Shown one piece after another: positions 17,899-25,268 of a stretch of 55,772 nucleotides of DNA. Source of the DNA: an uncultured Lachnospiraceae bacterium (lineage in GTDB: Bacteria; Bacillota; Clostridia; Lachnospirales; Lachnospiraceae); assembly GCA_902790935.1 (NCBI GenBank), contig CADATP010000007.1, positions 1-55,772 of the forward strand, in the 5' to 3' direction. Below the pieces are notes generated by a model that did no database searches, was not told the origin of the DNA, and saw only the letters and a program-made list of their open reading frames with translations. Made by a program: the position numbers and the translations under genes. The first letter of the stretch is position 1. The number at the start of each line of letters is the position of its first letter.

Positions 17899-17975
17899 GA
17901 CACAGGGGGACGGGGTTCCTGGTTCATTGTCAGAATATTCTGACAATGAACCCCCACCTCCGTCCCCGGGGGTCA
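17899..17975. repeat. REP-like palindromic element between tusA and hcyS
   Basis: A 77-bp imperfect palindrome. The core 17921-17952 is a perfect 32-bp inverted repeat (starts GGTTCATTGTCAG). The outer arms begin TGACACAGGGGGACGG and, on the other strand, TGACCCCCGGGGACGG. The GC-rich GGGGACGG arms are unlike the surrounding DNA and resemble dispersed REP elements moved by IS200-like REP-associated transposases. It starts directly at the tusA stop codon inside the operon. Only one copy is in this window, so its repeat status in the genome is inferred. Confidence 0.65.
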
Positions 17976-18221
17976 TTATTCTCCGACTTTCTTTACAAAT
18001 AGTGTGTATGTTCCGTCCTCGTTATCTTCAAGCTTTAGGATCTGGTGTCCTTCGTCTTTTATGGAACGGGGTACGTTTTGAACCGGTTCTCCGTCGTTCA
18101 TACGAATAGCAATGATCTGCCCTTCATCAAGCTCATCCAGCGCAACCTTCGCCTTAACAAAGGTCAGGGGGCAAACTTTATCCGTAATATCTACTTCTTC
18201 ATCAAATTTAATATCTGCCAT
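17976..18221 (-). CDS. tusA: TusA/SirA-like sulfurtransferase
   Basis: An 81-residue TusA-family protein. The family Cys-Pro motif is at residues 17-18 (DKVCPLTFVKAKVAL), where the Cys carries persulfide sulfur. Members relay sulfur between proteins; SirA/TusA-like genes occur in HcyS-type and other sulfur clusters. It lies between the sulfite reductase and the carrier gene, so it may pass sulfide-level sulfur from the reductase to the HcyF-HcyS complex or serve as an accessory relay. The exact partner is not known. Confidence 0.9.
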   Translation of the reverse strand: MADIKFDEEVDITDKVCPLTFVKAKVALDELDEGQIIAIRMNDGEPVQNVPRSIKDEGHQILKLEDNEDGTYTLFVKKVGE

Positions 18222-18271
18222 GTTTTACGTCCTTCCATTTTTATTCAAAACCCTTCTAAAATAAAAGGGCT

Positions 18272-19141
18272 TTACTTTCCTTCATAAGCTGCATATATCG
18301 CTTTTCTGAATTCTTCTTCTCCTACCCTCTGCAAGGTGAGGCGGAATCTCTCTCCGGGCTTGGCGTTTTTATCAAAGAAATCTATCGCCGCATCAGCAAC
18401 TCTAAAGAGCGTTTCCTTGTCCTTGATAATGGGTACTATCTGCTCGCCCTTGTAAATCTGATTTCCGAATAGTCCTCCGAATGAAACGATATATCCCGGT
18501 GTGTAATCCCATGCATCAACGGGGCAGCTCTTTACGCAGCGTCCGCAGTTGTTACACTTAGATGTATCAAGGACAACCTTGCCATCAACCAAAGACAGCG
18601 CTCCTTCGCGGCAGGCTTTGATACATACGCCGCAGGAAATACATGTCTCGGGCTTGTAATCAATAACATATCCTCCCTTAACTCCGAGATCGTTCTCCTC
18701 GCTCTTTAGACAGTTGTTCATACAACCTGTCACACCGAATTTGAATTTGTGCGGAAGCTCTCTTCCGAAATATCTTTCGTCAAATTCCTTTGCCAGTTCG
18801 TACGAATCAATACATCCGCTGGGGCAGATCGCGCTTCCCTGACAGGCGGTAACCGTTCTTACTCTGGGTCCGCAGACGCCGGGCTTAACGCCGCCTTCCG
18901 CAAGCTTTCCTCTTACCTCTTCGATATCATTGAAATTGATAAAAGGGATCTCTACTCCCTGTCTCGAGGTCATATGTACGTATCCGTGTCCGTACTTCTC
19001 TGCCACCTCGGCAATAGTCTTTATATTTTCAGCTGTAAGATTTCCCCCGACAACCGCAAGTCTTAATGAGAAGTAGCCCTTTTGCTTCTGTCTCATAAAG
19101 CCGCCTTTTTTCAGTGATGAATAATCGATCGCATCAGCCAT
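18272..19141 (-). CDS. Compact siroheme sulfite reductase with fused 2x[4Fe-4S] ferredoxin domain
   Basis: A 289-residue reductase, about half the size of CysI. Siroheme-[4Fe-4S] ligands are Cys100-x5-Cys106 (CQGSAIC) and Cys140-x3-Cys144 (CMNNC). An inserted bacterial ferredoxin follows with Cys167/170/173/177 and Cys196/199/202/206. The first 90 residues hold the half-domain HMTSRQGVEIPFI typical of nitrite/sulfite reductases. It resembles AsrC-like and other small assimilatory sulfite reductases of anaerobes and should turn sulfite into sulfide using ferredoxin electrons. Nitrite reduction is possible biochemically but the operon is all sulfur. GGAGG precedes the ATG. Confidence 0.9.
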   Translation of the reverse strand: MADAIDYSSLKKGGFMRQKQKGYFSLRLAVVGGNLTAENIKTIAEVAEKYGHGYVHMTSRQGVEIPFINFNDIEEVRGKLAEGGVKPGVCGPRVRTVTACQGSAICPSGCIDSYELAKEFDERYFGRELPHKFKFGVTGCMNNCLKSEENDLGVKGGYVIDYKPETCISCGVCIKACREGALSLVDGKVVLDTSKCNNCGRCVKSCPVDAWDYTPGYIVSFGGLFGNQIYKGEQIVPIIKDKETLFRVADAAIDFFDKNAKPGERFRLTLQRVGEEEFRKAIYAAYEGK

Positions 19142-19215
19142 CTTTACTTTCCTCCATACATAGCTTTCTTTTTCTTCTTCAAAACTTTTTCTAACTGTTT
19201 TCTTCTTCTAAAAAT

Positions 19216-20454
19216 CTATTCCTGATCCAGCTTTTCAAATGCCTTGTCAAAGTCTGCGATCAGATCCTCTATATCTTCAATTCCTACGCTGATCCTTATA
19301 AGGTCTTCGAATACTCCCGCATCCTCCTTTTGCTTGTCGGTAGAGTGCAGCGAGATAGTCGACGAAGGATGAAGCACCAGCGTTTTCGTATCTCCTATGT
19401 TTGAAAGCCTGTATGCGAGTTCAAGGAAATTTAAAAGCTTAAAAGCTCTTTCCCTGCTTCCTACACGGATCGTTACGATAGCTCCGTATCCGCCTTTTAA
19501 AACCTTATCTGCAATATCATGCCACTTACTTGTCTCAAGCCCCGGATAATTAACCGTAACCGACGGATATTTATCCTGCAAGTGCTTTGCAAGCAAAGCG
19601 GCGTTCGTACATTGGCGCTCCATACGAAGTCCCATTGTTTCTAAGCCGATCTGGTTTAAGTATGCCGTCTGCGGCGCCATACAGGCTCCGGCGTTTCTTT
19701 GTAGTCCTGCCCTGAGCCTTGCTATATAAGCAAAAGGGCCAAACTTAAGATAGTCCTTAAGAACCGGGTATCTTTCGGCAGTCCATTTAAACTTACCGCC
19801 ATCGGTTAGCACGCCCCCTATTGCATTGCTGCTTCCGTTTATGTACTTTGATGTGGAATTGATAACAATATCCGCACCATGCTCTATAGGCTTTATCAGA
19901 TAAGCCGTAGCAACCGTATTGTCGATAAAAAGTGGAAGGCCGTGCGTGTGTGCAATCTGCGCCAGCTTATCGATATCGGTAACGTCAAGGCAGGGATTTC
20001 CGATGGTCTCCGCAAAGATCAGCTTTGTATTTTCATTGATAGCGGACTCTATCTCATCCCAGTTGTTGTTTTCTACGTATCTTGTCTTAATTCCAAAAGC
20101 TTCAAGATCTCTGAACAGATCGATCGTTCCGCCGTACAAGGAAGCGCTGGAAACTATCTCGTCACCTGTCATCAGGATATTTGTAAGAGCGTTGAAGATA
20201 GCAGCCATTCCCGAAGCTGTAGCAACAGTTCCTATACCGCCTTCTAGCTTATTGATCCTGTTCTCAAATACTGCGATCGTAGGGTTTTGAACTCTTGTAT
20301 AACAATATCCCGGGTTCTTTCCTCCGAATATGCCCGCAAGATCCTCCGCGCTTTGCTGGAAGAAGGCGCTTGTCTGGTAAATCGGTGTCAGGGTCGATCC
20401 ATATTTTTCTTTTTTATCAACTCCGTCATGGAGAAGTGCCGTATTGAAATTCAT
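19216..20454 (-). CDS. metY: O-acetylhomoserine sulfhydrylase
   Basis: A 412-residue Cys/Met-metabolism PLP enzyme. The PLP lysine is Lys203 in NSTSKYINGSS, and IFAETIGNPCLDVTDID and TVATASGMAAIF are family motifs. The length and the YCYTRVQNPT motif fit MetY rather than cystathionine gamma-synthase. It makes homocysteine from O-acetylhomoserine and sulfide or, in the HcyS pathway, from the carrier thiocarboxylate. It is the first gene of the sir-tusA-hcyS-hcyF-hcyD operon, with its own promoter region and a terminator upstream that closes the ssu operon. Confidence 0.94.
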   Translation of the reverse strand: MNFNTALLHDGVDKKEKYGSTLTPIYQTSAFFQQSAEDLAGIFGGKNPGYCYTRVQNPTIAVFENRINKLEGGIGTVATASGMAAIFNALTNILMTGDEIVSSASLYGGTIDLFRDLEAFGIKTRYVENNNWDEIESAINENTKLIFAETIGNPCLDVTDIDKLAQIAHTHGLPLFIDNTVATAYLIKPIEHGADIVINSTSKYINGSSNAIGGVLTDGGKFKWTAERYPVLKDYLKFGPFAYIARLRAGLQRNAGACMAPQTAYLNQIGLETMGLRMERQCTNAALLAKHLQDKYPSVTVNYPGLETSKWHDIADKVLKGGYGAIVTIRVGSRERAFKLLNFLELAYRLSNIGDTKTLVLHPSSTISLHSTDKQKEDAGVFEDLIRISVGIEDIEDLIADFDKAFEKLDQE

Positions 20455-20562
20455 TTTCTCGTTCCTCTTATCTTCCGGTCATCTTTCATTTCGGCTTTTC
20501 AAATAACTGATAGATATAGTATAGTCAAAGCCTATTGCACTGGGAAATACGTAAATAAAAGA
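20455..20562 (-). promoter_or_regulatory. metY operon upstream region with LysR-like box
   Basis: On the minus strand the region holds TTGACT and a TATACT/TATATC stretch that could be promoter boxes. An inverted repeat ATAG-N7-CTAT (20521-20535) of LysR T-N11-A form overlaps them. A second one, ATAGG-N5-CCTAT (20570-20584), lies upstream inside the terminator stem. No clear -35/-10 pair at 17 bases is present, as is usual for activator-dependent promoters. Confidence 0.45.
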
Positions 20563-20591
20563 GCCGGTAATAGGTATTTCCTATCGCCGGC
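20563..20591 (-). terminator. Terminator after ssuB
   Basis: Stem GCCGG/CCGGC and ATAGG/CCTAT, separated by one 2-base mismatch, with loop AAATA; on the minus strand it is followed by TCTTTTATTT. It sits just after the ssuB stop and before the metY promoter, so it should separate the two sulfur operons. Its upper stem doubles as a LysR-like palindrome. Confidence 0.7.
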
Positions 20592-20598
20592 TTGCTCT

Positions 20599-21363
20599 TT
20601 AAATCGCATAATCCATAATACTATGATTGAACATATTTGTAATGGTATTTCTGTAAAATGCAAAATCTTCGCTGTTACGCAATCTTGGTCTGGGAATTTT
20701 GATGCTTATTATCTGGTCAACCTCAGCCGGTCTGGGTTTCATGACAACAACCTTATCTCCAAGGAAAATAGCTTCATCAATGTCATGCGTAACCATGATC
20801 ATCGTTGTTTTTTCCTCTTCCCTGATTCTGTCGATCTCCGCCTGCATATTCATACGAGTGAGTGCATCAAGTGCTCCGAGCGGCTCATCCAAAAGAAGAA
20901 TTCTTGGGCGTCTCATAAGTGCCCTGGCTATGGACACTCTCTGAGCCATTCCGCCGGAGAGCTGACTTGGATATACCTTTTCAAAGTTTTCAAGATCTAC
21001 TTTTTTTAGATACTCCCTGGCAAGATCTTGTAACTCTTTTTTTGTTCCATCCAAACCAATGGTTAAGTTTTCCTCAACAGTGAGCCACGGAAGAAGCCTG
21101 TGTTCCTGAAAGATTACGCCACGATCAAGGCCGGCTTTTTCAACCTTTTTCCCATCCAACAGGATGTCCCCGCCGTAGTTTTTCTCAAGGCCTGCAATAA
21201 GCCTTAGCAAAGTTGTTTTACCGCATCCACTTGCTCCAATAATAGAGATAAACTCTCCCTCTTTCACATTAAAGCTGACATTTCTGATAGCTTCAACATC
21301 CTTATCCTTTGTGTGGAATACTTTTGATACATTCTTAATTTCCAAAATCGTATTCTGACTCAT
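20599..21363 (-). CDS. ssuB: Sulfonate/organosulfur ABC transporter ATPase
   Basis: A 254-residue ATPase of the nitrate/sulfonate/taurine group. Walker A GASGCGKTT, signature LSGGMAQRVSIARAL, Walker B ILLLDEPLGALD and switch His in VTHDIDEA are all intact. The start ATG at 21363 is chosen over a GTG at 21372 because of AAGGG eight bases before it. It follows the permease by 21 bases and ends the operon. The substrate is taken from context: a sulfonate or sulfinate used as sulfur source. Confidence 0.92.
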   Translation of the reverse strand: MSQNTILEIKNVSKVFHTKDKDVEAIRNVSFNVKEGEFISIIGASGCGKTTLLRLIAGLEKNYGGDILLDGKKVEKAGLDRGVIFQEHRLLPWLTVEENLTIGLDGTKKELQDLAREYLKKVDLENFEKVYPSQLSGGMAQRVSIARALMRRPRILLLDEPLGALDALTRMNMQAEIDRIREEEKTTMIMVTHDIDEAIFLGDKVVVMKPRPAEVDQIISIKIPRPRLRNSEDFAFYRNTITNMFNHSIMDYAI

Positions 21364-21384
21364 AATGATCACCCTTCAGCCTAA

Positions 21385-22239
21385 TTACCTGACTGTTTTC
21401 TTTTTCCACCTTAATGTGTTCTCCTCTATCTTTCTAAGGATCACATCAATGACCACACCGATAACGCCGATAACAACCATCAAAGCGATCAACTTATCTG
21501 ACCAAAGAAACTCTCTTGACTTCATCAAAGCGTATCCAAGTCCGGTCAGACCGCCAAGCATTTCCGCAGCCACTACAGCCATCCAGGCATTTCCGGCTCC
21601 CAGTCTAAGTCCGGTGAATATGGATGAAACAGCAGAAGGCAAAACTATCTTTCTCAAAAAAACACTTCTCTTAAGTTCAAGAACTTCCGCCAGTTCGAAG
21701 TACTCAGCCTGGACACCTTTTATTCCCTGTAGGGTATTTAGATAAATAGGAATAAGTACACCTCTGGCTATTATTATCTCCTTTGATACTTCACCAATGC
21801 CAAACCAAAGAATAATAATAGGCATCCAAGCGTATAGAGGAATCTGTCTGATGACATTTATTATTGGTGAAAAAACTCTTTCAGCAATTTTGTTGAGTCC
21901 CGAAAAGACACCCAGTATAAGAGCAATCCCGGCCCCCCAAAGATAACCGATAAGAACTCTTTTACCACTGACAGCAAGGTCAACGCCCAAAGAGCCGTCT
22001 TTTATCATCTCAAAAAAAGCTTTAATAACTTTCACAGGTGACGGGAGTATTACTTCCAAAAGAAGTCCGGATCCTGCTAAAGCCTGCCATAGGATTATTA
22101 AGAGAACGGGGACAGCTATGGTATTCAGCAAAGCGAGAAATCTGGGGCCGAACTTGCTGCTTCCGATATCTCCCGATAGCTTTTTAAATATGTTCTTTTC
22201 CACGGTTCCTTTACCGGTCAGTGTTAATTCTTTCGCCAT
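21385..22239 (-). CDS. ssuC: Sulfonate/organosulfur ABC transporter permease
   Basis: A 284-residue BPD-type permease with about six membrane segments. The EAA loop near the end (ELAEVLELKRSVFLRKIVLPSA) and the preceding RGVLIPIYLNTLQGIKGV are typical of SsuC/TauC. It forms a homodimeric channel with SsuB and receives substrate from the lipoprotein encoded 26 bases upstream. The family also carries nitrate, taurine or pyrimidine precursors; the linked desulfinase-like and sulfite reductase genes favour organosulfur. Confidence 0.92.
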   Translation of the reverse strand: MAKELTLTGKGTVEKNIFKKLSGDIGSSKFGPRFLALLNTIAVPVLLIILWQALAGSGLLLEVILPSPVKVIKAFFEMIKDGSLGVDLAVSGKRVLIGYLWGAGIALILGVFSGLNKIAERVFSPIINVIRQIPLYAWMPIIILWFGIGEVSKEIIIARGVLIPIYLNTLQGIKGVQAEYFELAEVLELKRSVFLRKIVLPSAVSSIFTGLRLGAGNAWMAVVAAEMLGGLTGLGYALMKSREFLWSDKLIALMVVIGVIGVVIDVILRKIEENTLRWKKKTVR

Positions 22240-22265
22240 TTTTCTTTCCTTTGCCTTATAAAGAT

Positions 22266-23432
22266 TTAGTTAAAGAAATTAGTGTTAAAGAAAGACTGCT
22301 TGTCTACGCGTCCCTCTTCTGTAAACTCTTCGGTATTCTCGATGAGCCAGTTCTGATAATTATCGGTGTCATCGATAAGTTCTGATAAAGGAGCTGATGC
22401 GGAATAGAAGGTTTCTTTGCTTCTATCGTTGTACCATGCAGTGTTTGCAGCAGGATCCCTGGTAATACCCTCGATTATCTTGGATGTTTCTTCGGGGTTC
22501 TGGATAATATAAGCATTTACAAGCTGACGAAGCTTAAGTACTGCTTTTAAGATATTTACGTGGCTATTGGCAAATTCAGTTGAAGAAAAAGTAACAGAAG
22601 CTCCACCGTAGTTGGTGTAAACACCATTCTCTTTTGCATTGGCAATCTCACGGAAGTTTCCTGTAATAATCTCATTGTTGATATTAGCAAAAGGATGTAC
22701 TGAGATTGCATCTACTTCGCCTGCATCAAGTGCTGTTTTGATATCGTTATTTGAAACGTTAGCATATGTCCAATCTGTTCCCTCAACCCATCCAAGATCG
22801 ATGGTCTGCTCGATAAGCGCCACATACTGGCATCCAGCCTTCCAGCTTGCGATTGTCTTTCCCTTAAGATCTTCAAGAGACTGATAATCTGAATCTTTAC
22901 TTACAAGGATCGTAACAATTCCGGGAGCAGGATCCTCGGAAAGTTCAACTGCTGTCAAATCTCCGCCCTGTGACTTATAAAGGAGGTAGGGATAGAGCAT
23001 ACGATTTGTTAGATGGAGCTCATCTCTCTCCATAAGCTGTACTTCATTACCTACAGTTCCTTCTACTATAGCAACAGTAGTATTGTTATCTCCAAGCAAC
23101 TCGTTAAACCAGCCGTTCTTATCGGATATGTAAACCCATCCGCCTGAGCCGAGTTTTAGTGTATCAAGACTTTCGAACTCATATTTATCCTTAAGTTTCA
23201 CAATAGCTGCTTCGATAACAGCAGGAGTTACTACATCTGAGGGAGTTACGTTTCTGTCAAGAAGCTCAGCTGCAAGTGCTTCATCTTCCGCAGTTGCTGC
23301 CACAGTCTGCTGAACATCACTTGATGATGACTCGGTTCCGCTTCCGGCAGACCCGTTTCCGCACGCTGTTAAGGCAATCGCAGCGGTTAGTCCAAGTGAA
23401 ACGATTTTAGTTGCAATTTCAAGTTTTTTCAT
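22266..23432 (-). CDS. ssuA: SsuA/NMT1-like substrate-binding lipoprotein
   Basis: A 388-residue binding protein with a lipoprotein signal (lipobox LTAC, Cys24), a Ser-rich linker, and a periplasmic-binding-like fold with motifs TVAIVEGTVGNEVQLMERDELHLTN and DLKGKTIASWKAG. It is the extracellular receptor of SsuBC. An N-terminal segment of about 60 residues between the linker and the core fold is longer than in E. coli SsuA. AGGAG precedes the ATG. The ligand is inferred to be a sulfonate or sulfinate. Confidence 0.87.
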   Translation of the reverse strand: MKKLEIATKIVSLGLTAAIALTACGNGSAGSGTESSSSDVQQTVAATAEDEALAAELLDRNVTPSDVVTPAVIEAAIVKLKDKYEFESLDTLKLGSGGWVYISDKNGWFNELLGDNNTTVAIVEGTVGNEVQLMERDELHLTNRMLYPYLLYKSQGGDLTAVELSEDPAPGIVTILVSKDSDYQSLEDLKGKTIASWKAGCQYVALIEQTIDLGWVEGTDWTYANVSNNDIKTALDAGEVDAISVHPFANINNEIITGNFREIANAKENGVYTNYGGASVTFSSTEFANSHVNILKAVLKLRQLVNAYIIQNPEETSKIIEGITRDPAANTAWYNDRSKETFYSASAPLSELIDDTDNYQNWLIENTEEFTEEGRVDKQSFFNTNFFN

Positions 23433-23454
23433 ATTATATCTCCTCGTTAATTAA

Positions 23455-24465
23455 TTATTCTTCCTCTTCAAGTTCCTTAAGCGCTCTCTCCAGGAAACTT
23501 CTGTTGGCCCAGGATGCTACATCTACAACCGACTTTGTAAAACCGTGATCATAGAGGAACTGAGCACGTGTCTGAAGCGATTTTAATCCGGCTTCTGAAA
23601 AGTTAGGCTCAAGCTGTTTATAAAAATCAGCAGGATATGCTCTTCTATACTGCTCAACAGTACCATGAGTCTGCTCTGCCAGAAGTGCTTCCGCCTCATC
23701 CTTGTGATCCTTAGCCCATCTTGCTGCCTGGATTGCAGCCTTTAAGTACTCTACAACAACCTGTGGCTCCTCCTCGGCAAGCTTACGGCTTACAGTAAGA
23801 ACATTAGGCCACTCATTATTTACAGGATCAACGCTGTCCTGGTCAGCTACAAGATTGATCAGCTTTCTGTACTTTTTATCTTCAAGTACGATCTCTGATG
23901 CTGAAAGCTTTACAAATACCGCGTCTACCTTGCCCTCATCAAGAGCCTCGAAATCAAGTCCGGGTTTAAAGGTCCATTTTGCGGTACCATTTGGATAGTC
24001 AGGCTTCTCATCTACGATGTATACCCACTCTACATCATCCTTACTCAATCCGGCTGATTTAAGAGCGACTTCAAATCCTTCTATGGTTGCGGTCTTTTGA
24101 TGGTCAATAGTAACGTTTATTCTATCCGGAATACCGATCTTCTTTCCTTTAAGATCAGCCACAGTTTTAATATCCGAATCTGCTCTCACAACAATAGCCT
24201 GCTGGCCGGGGATAAGATTGATTCCTATCAAAACAGGTTCTGCTCCTCTGGACTTTGCCCAAATAGGAGGAGTGTTTCCACCCTCGCGAAAGAGTCTGTC
24301 ATTCTCGTATGTAAAATGCTCTTTCCAATGCTCCTGCTCGAGAGTTTGAAGTCTTACAGGCGTATAACCGATCTTCTCAAGTCTTTCATTTAGGAAGCCA
24401 TGGTTGGCTGCTATGTATGATGCATTTGCCACGGGGCAGATTGTGTAGTTAAATTCTTTTGACAT
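23455..24465 (-). CDS. DszB-like sulfinate desulfinase, cytosolic
   Basis: A 336-residue protein of the SsuA/NMT1 fold without signal peptide or lipobox; it starts MSKEFNYTICPVANASY after AGGAGG. It keeps the signature of DszB, the Rhodococcus 2-hydroxybiphenyl-2-sulfinate desulfinase: nucleophile Cys10 in a YxxCPVxNA context, His50 in HFTY, and Arg60-x-Gly62-Gly63 (FREGGNTPP). The His-to-Arg spacing of ten equals that of DszB (His60, Arg70). The C-terminus (LQTRAQFLYDHGF...WANRSFL) also follows the DszB pattern. It is the first gene of the ssu operon, and its product sulfite would feed the nearby sulfite reductase. The natural substrate is unknown. The comparison rests on remembered DszB sequence; a non-catalytic binding protein is the alternative. 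Confidence 0.75.
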   Translation of the reverse strand: MSKEFNYTICPVANASYIAANHGFLNERLEKIGYTPVRLQTLEQEHWKEHFTYENDRLFREGGNTPPIWAKSRGAEPVLIGINLIPGQQAIVVRADSDIKTVADLKGKKIGIPDRINVTIDHQKTATIEGFEVALKSAGLSKDDVEWVYIVDEKPDYPNGTAKWTFKPGLDFEALDEGKVDAVFVKLSASEIVLEDKKYRKLINLVADQDSVDPVNNEWPNVLTVSRKLAEEEPQVVVEYLKAAIQAARWAKDHKDEAEALLAEQTHGTVEQYRRAYPADFYKQLEPNFSEAGLKSLQTRAQFLYDHGFTKSVVDVASWANRSFLERALKELEEEE

Positions 24466-24541
24466 ATCAATTCCTCCTTTTGATGCTAAACCAGTTGCTT
24501 AATCTTCGACATGCGCATTTGTTTTTGATTAACTGAAATGA

Positions 24542-24615
24542 AGATTAACACAGGCCACGTTCATGCGTCCAATACCGCAAACCTATGATTTGCTATAACT
24601 ATTACTTATAGCAAA
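24542..24615 (-). promoter_or_regulatory. Promoter of the desulfinase-ssu operon with inverted-repeat operator, copy 1
   Basis: On the minus strand: inverted repeat TTTGCTATAA-N7-TTATAGCAAA (24589-24615), then ATAGGTTTGCGGTA, -35 TTGGAC (24567-24572), 19-base spacer and an extended -10 TGT-TAATCT (24542-24550). The inverted repeat is centred well upstream of the -35, as for LysR-type activators. It overlaps the stop codon of the preceding ABC ATPase gene. The long spacer suggests activator dependence. A near copy lies at 26951-27024. Confidence 0.72.
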
Positions 24616-25268
24616 ACACCATTTTCCATTTTGAAGACCTGATCCGCATATCCTTCCGCTTCTTTATCATGAGTAACCATAAGCACTGTAGTCCCGGACA
24701 TCGTCATCTTTTTTAATTCCGAAAGCACATTTTTCCGGTTATCTTCATCCAGATCTCCGGTGGGTTCATCCGCCAGAATTATGCTCGGTTTCCGAACTAT
24801 TGCCCTTACTATAGCAAGTCTTCTTTGTTCCCCACCGGATAATCCGCATGCAGGTTCATCTGACAGTTCAATAAGCCCAAACTGCCTTAATATTGCATCT
24901 ATATTCTCCCGAGGCACCCCATCTCCATACATTTCATACGGTAAAGATATATTCTCAAATACTGTAAGATGCTTTAGCGAAGAATTGCCCTGCGGAATCA
25001 CGCCAATATTCTTATTCCTATAGAAACTTCTCTCTCTATCACTCAGGCTATAGATATCTACATTACCAACGGTTACATCTCCTTTCTCCGGTCTTAGTAC
25101 ACCTGCCAGAATACTTAACAATGTGCTTTTCCCACTTCCGGAATGTCCAATAATAGCAGTAAGCTTTCCCTCCGGAACATCCAGTGATGTGCTGCATAAT
25201 TCAAAAATCGGTTTCTTCTTTTTCTTTCCGTAGTACTTGAAGGATACGTTTTTAGCAGATAAATTCAT
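24606..25268 (-). CDS. LolD/MacB-like ABC ATPase
   Basis: A 220-residue ATPase with Walker A GHSGSGKST, signature LSGGEQRRLAIVRAI, Walker B IILADEPTGDLD and switch His in VTHDKEA. It is the LolD/MacB/FtsE class, which drives mechanotransmission rather than solute import. It begins directly after the permease stop, with GGGAGGG as RBS. Its last codons and stop lie within the regulatory inverted repeat of the next operon. It works with the FtsX-like permease and the DUF4418 protein; cargo unknown. Confidence 0.93.
   Translation of the reverse strand: MNLSAKNVSFKYYGKKKKKPIFELCSTSLDVPEGKLTAIIGHSGSGKSTLLSILAGVLRPEKGDVTVGNVDIYSLSDRERSFYRNKNIGVIPQGNSSLKHLTVFENISLPYEMYGDGVPRENIDAILRQFGLIELSDEPACGLSGGEQRRLAIVRAIVRKPSIILADEPTGDLDEDNRKNVLSELKKMTMSGTTVLMVTHDKEAEGYADQVFKMENGVLL

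Noticed and set aside
17878-17976. N-terminal extension of the sulfur carrier reading through the hairpin (start at 17976)
   Set aside because: It translates the palindrome into low-complexity Gly/Ser/Pro residues, has no RBS, and the GGAGG before 17877 gives a normal ThiS-like start.
18247-18274. Internal terminator between sulfite reductase and tusA
   Set aside because: Only three to five consecutive pairs (CCC/GGG core) at the sir stop codon; too weak to claim.
23455-24465. Second SsuA-type binding protein
   Set aside because: No signal peptide or lipobox, and the DszB Cys/His/RxGG set is present. Kept as the main alternative in the feature entry.
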